The position numbers were made by a program, and so were the translations under genes. Below, piece after piece: positions 63,295 through 64,000 of a stretch of DNA of 64,000 bases. The DNA lies in the NCBI RefSeq assembly GCF_002959915.1, contig NZ_PPDE01000009.1, forward strand, positions 1-64,000, read 5' to 3'. Below the pieces are notes generated by a model. That model saw only the letters and a list, made by a program, of their open reading frames with translations. It had not been told where the DNA came from and searched no databases. The first letter of the stretch is position 1, and every line of letters begins with the position of its first letter. The DNA comes from Veillonella atypica KON. Its GTDB lineage: Bacteria > Bacillota > Negativicutes > Veillonellales > Veillonellaceae.

Positions 63295-63593
63295 TGAAAT
63301 TCTATATGTCGATGTTCTATGCCGTGAAAGTCGATAAAGCCCAAGTCAGGGCCTCCAAAAAATGTATCTAAGGGCATATTATCAAAGCCATTGACTATCC
63401 TACACAGCGTAGATATACGAGGGTCTATATTCCCCTTTTCCAGTCCGCTAATATAGGACTGTAACAATCCCGTTCGCTTAGCTAACTCTTGTTGAGTTAT
63501 ATGATAGTGGCGGCGCCATAAGAGAATGAGAACGCCTAAGTGTTGGATAGCCTTTTCTGACTGTGTTTCACTACATACGATATCATACGTCAT
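63291..63593 (-). CDS. XRE-family regulator
   Basis: The roughly 100-residue protein has a Cro/C1-type HTH: HLGVLILLWRRHYHITQQELAKRTGLLQSYISGLEKGNIDPRISTLCRI, described here by its position near residues 18-66. It is followed by a short tail containing FFGGPDLGFIDFHG. The ATG at 63593 has GTGAGGTTT before it, so a 21-codon upstream extension is rejected. It is convergent and overlaps the LUD gene by four bases. Confidence 0.85.
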   Translation of the reverse strand: MTYDIVCSETQSEKAIQHLGVLILLWRRHYHITQQELAKRTGLLQSYISGLEKGNIDPRISTLCRIVNGFDNMPLDTFFGGPDLGFIDFHGIEHRHIEFH

Positions 63594-63701
63594 AGAAACC
63601 TCACTTTCTATACTATCCTTAATAACAACTCTTTGCCTCCACAATACGGCAACCAATTAAGAGGGACCATAGCAACTTGAATTGTGATGACATATAATAG
63701 A

Positions 63702-63737
63702 AAATCCCTTGCGATACATTCATATCGCAAGGGATTT
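63702..63737. terminator. Bidirectional terminator
   Basis: AAATCCCTTGCGATA/TATCGCAAGGGATTT is a perfect 15-bp stem with a six-base loop and T-runs on both strands. It probably serves the glutamate synthase gene to its right on the minus strand. Confidence 0.88.
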
Positions 63738-63804
63738 TTATTCATATTATGTTATAAAATTATGCTTAAACATACATACATGTATATTCTTGTACATAAA
63801 AGTC

Positions 63805-64000
63805 TTATTTATTCTCTTCTGCAGTAGCCATAGCACGTTTGATTTCCATGTATTTAACCATGCCATCAACGGCTTTTTTAGCTTCGCGCATCGCAAGTAC
63901 TACAGTAGCTGGTTTATGCACTACGTCACCACCGGCGAATACACCTTCACGGCTTGTCATGCCGTATGGTTCTTCGGATGTGATGATATAGCCTTTTTCG
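63805..64000 (-). CDS. gltD: Glutamate synthase small-subunit-type flavoprotein, C-terminal end, truncated by the window edge
   Basis: The minus strand is open from base 64000 to a TAA at 63807-63805 and gives 65 residues: EKGYIITSEEPYGMTSREGV, then FAGGDVVHKPATVVLAMREA and a helical end. The FAGGDVV-x4-TVVLAM pattern is the second FAD/NADPH-binding motif at the end of the small subunit of NADPH-dependent glutamate synthase and its relatives. The rest of the gene lies outside the window. A related flavoprotein (for example a dihydropyrimidine dehydrogenase-like subunit) is possible. Confidence 0.8.
   Translation of the reverse strand, partial: EKGYIITSEEPYGMTSREGVFAGGDVVHKPATVVLAMREAKKAVDGMVKYMEIKRAMATAEENK

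Overview
The window looks like a chromosomal segment of a Veillonella-type bacterium (Negativicutes, a diderm Firmicute). The evidence is an AT-rich genome with strong AGGAGG ribosome-binding sites, the Firmicute gene order yybS-gdpP-rplI-dnaB, AddAB instead of RecBCD, and a fumarate reductase with a heterodisulfide-reductase-like third subunit. Envelope-type genes add to this (ArnT-like GT39 protein, DedA, filamentous-hemagglutinin remnant). Most genes lie on the minus strand. The genus is inferred from gene content and protein style, not from a marker gene.

Layout. 1-0.6 kb: the 3' end of an IS21-type istB gene. 0.7-1.7 kb: a barstar-like immunity protein and a small membrane protein. 1.8-6.8 kb: housekeeping genes, with two metallophosphoesterases, mutY next to an MTH1-like Nudix hydrolase (a GO-type 8-oxoguanine pair) and a GalT-like DUF4931 protein. 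7.0-10.3 kb: a degraded accessory island with the C-terminal remnant of a CdiA/hemagglutinin-type protein, a possible membrane immunity protein, two related small membrane proteins and gene fragments. 10.4-14.4 kb: a molybdopterin-binding protein, the CrcB fluoride channel, an XRE and a GntR regulator, and a lipid kinase. 14.5-21.8 kb: addA-addB. 22.1-26.2 kb: two exported proteins of unknown role, an SGNH hydrolase and an MFS transporter. 26.3-26.6 kb: two hairpin elements beside a tRNA-Ser(UGA). 26.8-31.9 kb: CorA, a Zn/Cd-type P-type ATPase with a promoter and ArsR-type operator, and a YolD/Y-family polymerase pair with a LexA-type box over its promoter. 32.1-39.5 kb: dnaB, rplI, gdpP, yybS, and RNase J with an Arg-rich N-terminal extension and structured leader. 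39.8-47.9 kb: a DUF805 protein, a UDG-superfamily protein, a NitT/TauT-type ABC transporter, a GT39 protein, DedA and a kinase-like protein. 48.0-51.6 kb: the fumarate reductase operon, followed by an almost 900-base gap and a two-component system (52.5-54.6 kb). 54.7-58.8 kb: tandem DUF445 proteins, a metallo-beta-lactamase-fold hydrolase, a repeat cluster and an HxlR regulator. 59.0-64.0 kb: an unknown protein, pta, an AAA/DUF4143 ATPase behind three 40-bp-spaced repeats, a LUD protein, an XRE regulator, and the C-terminus of a glutamate-synthase small subunit.

How the genes work together. Genome maintenance is prominent (MutY, Nudix, AddAB, Y-family polymerase, UDG, DnaB). Anaerobic energy metabolism appears as the fumarate reductase and phosphotransacetylase. 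Nucleotide and RNA control appears as GdpP and RNase J. No complete phage, CRISPR array or rRNA operon is visible. The most notable unexplained signals are an over-represented octamer GTGAAAGC, the three 40-bp-spaced repeats at 62.35-62.44 kb, the twin hairpins near tRNA-Ser, the repeat cluster at 58.1-58.4 kb, the RNase J leader, and the missing FAD-linking histidine in the fumarate reductase flavoprotein.
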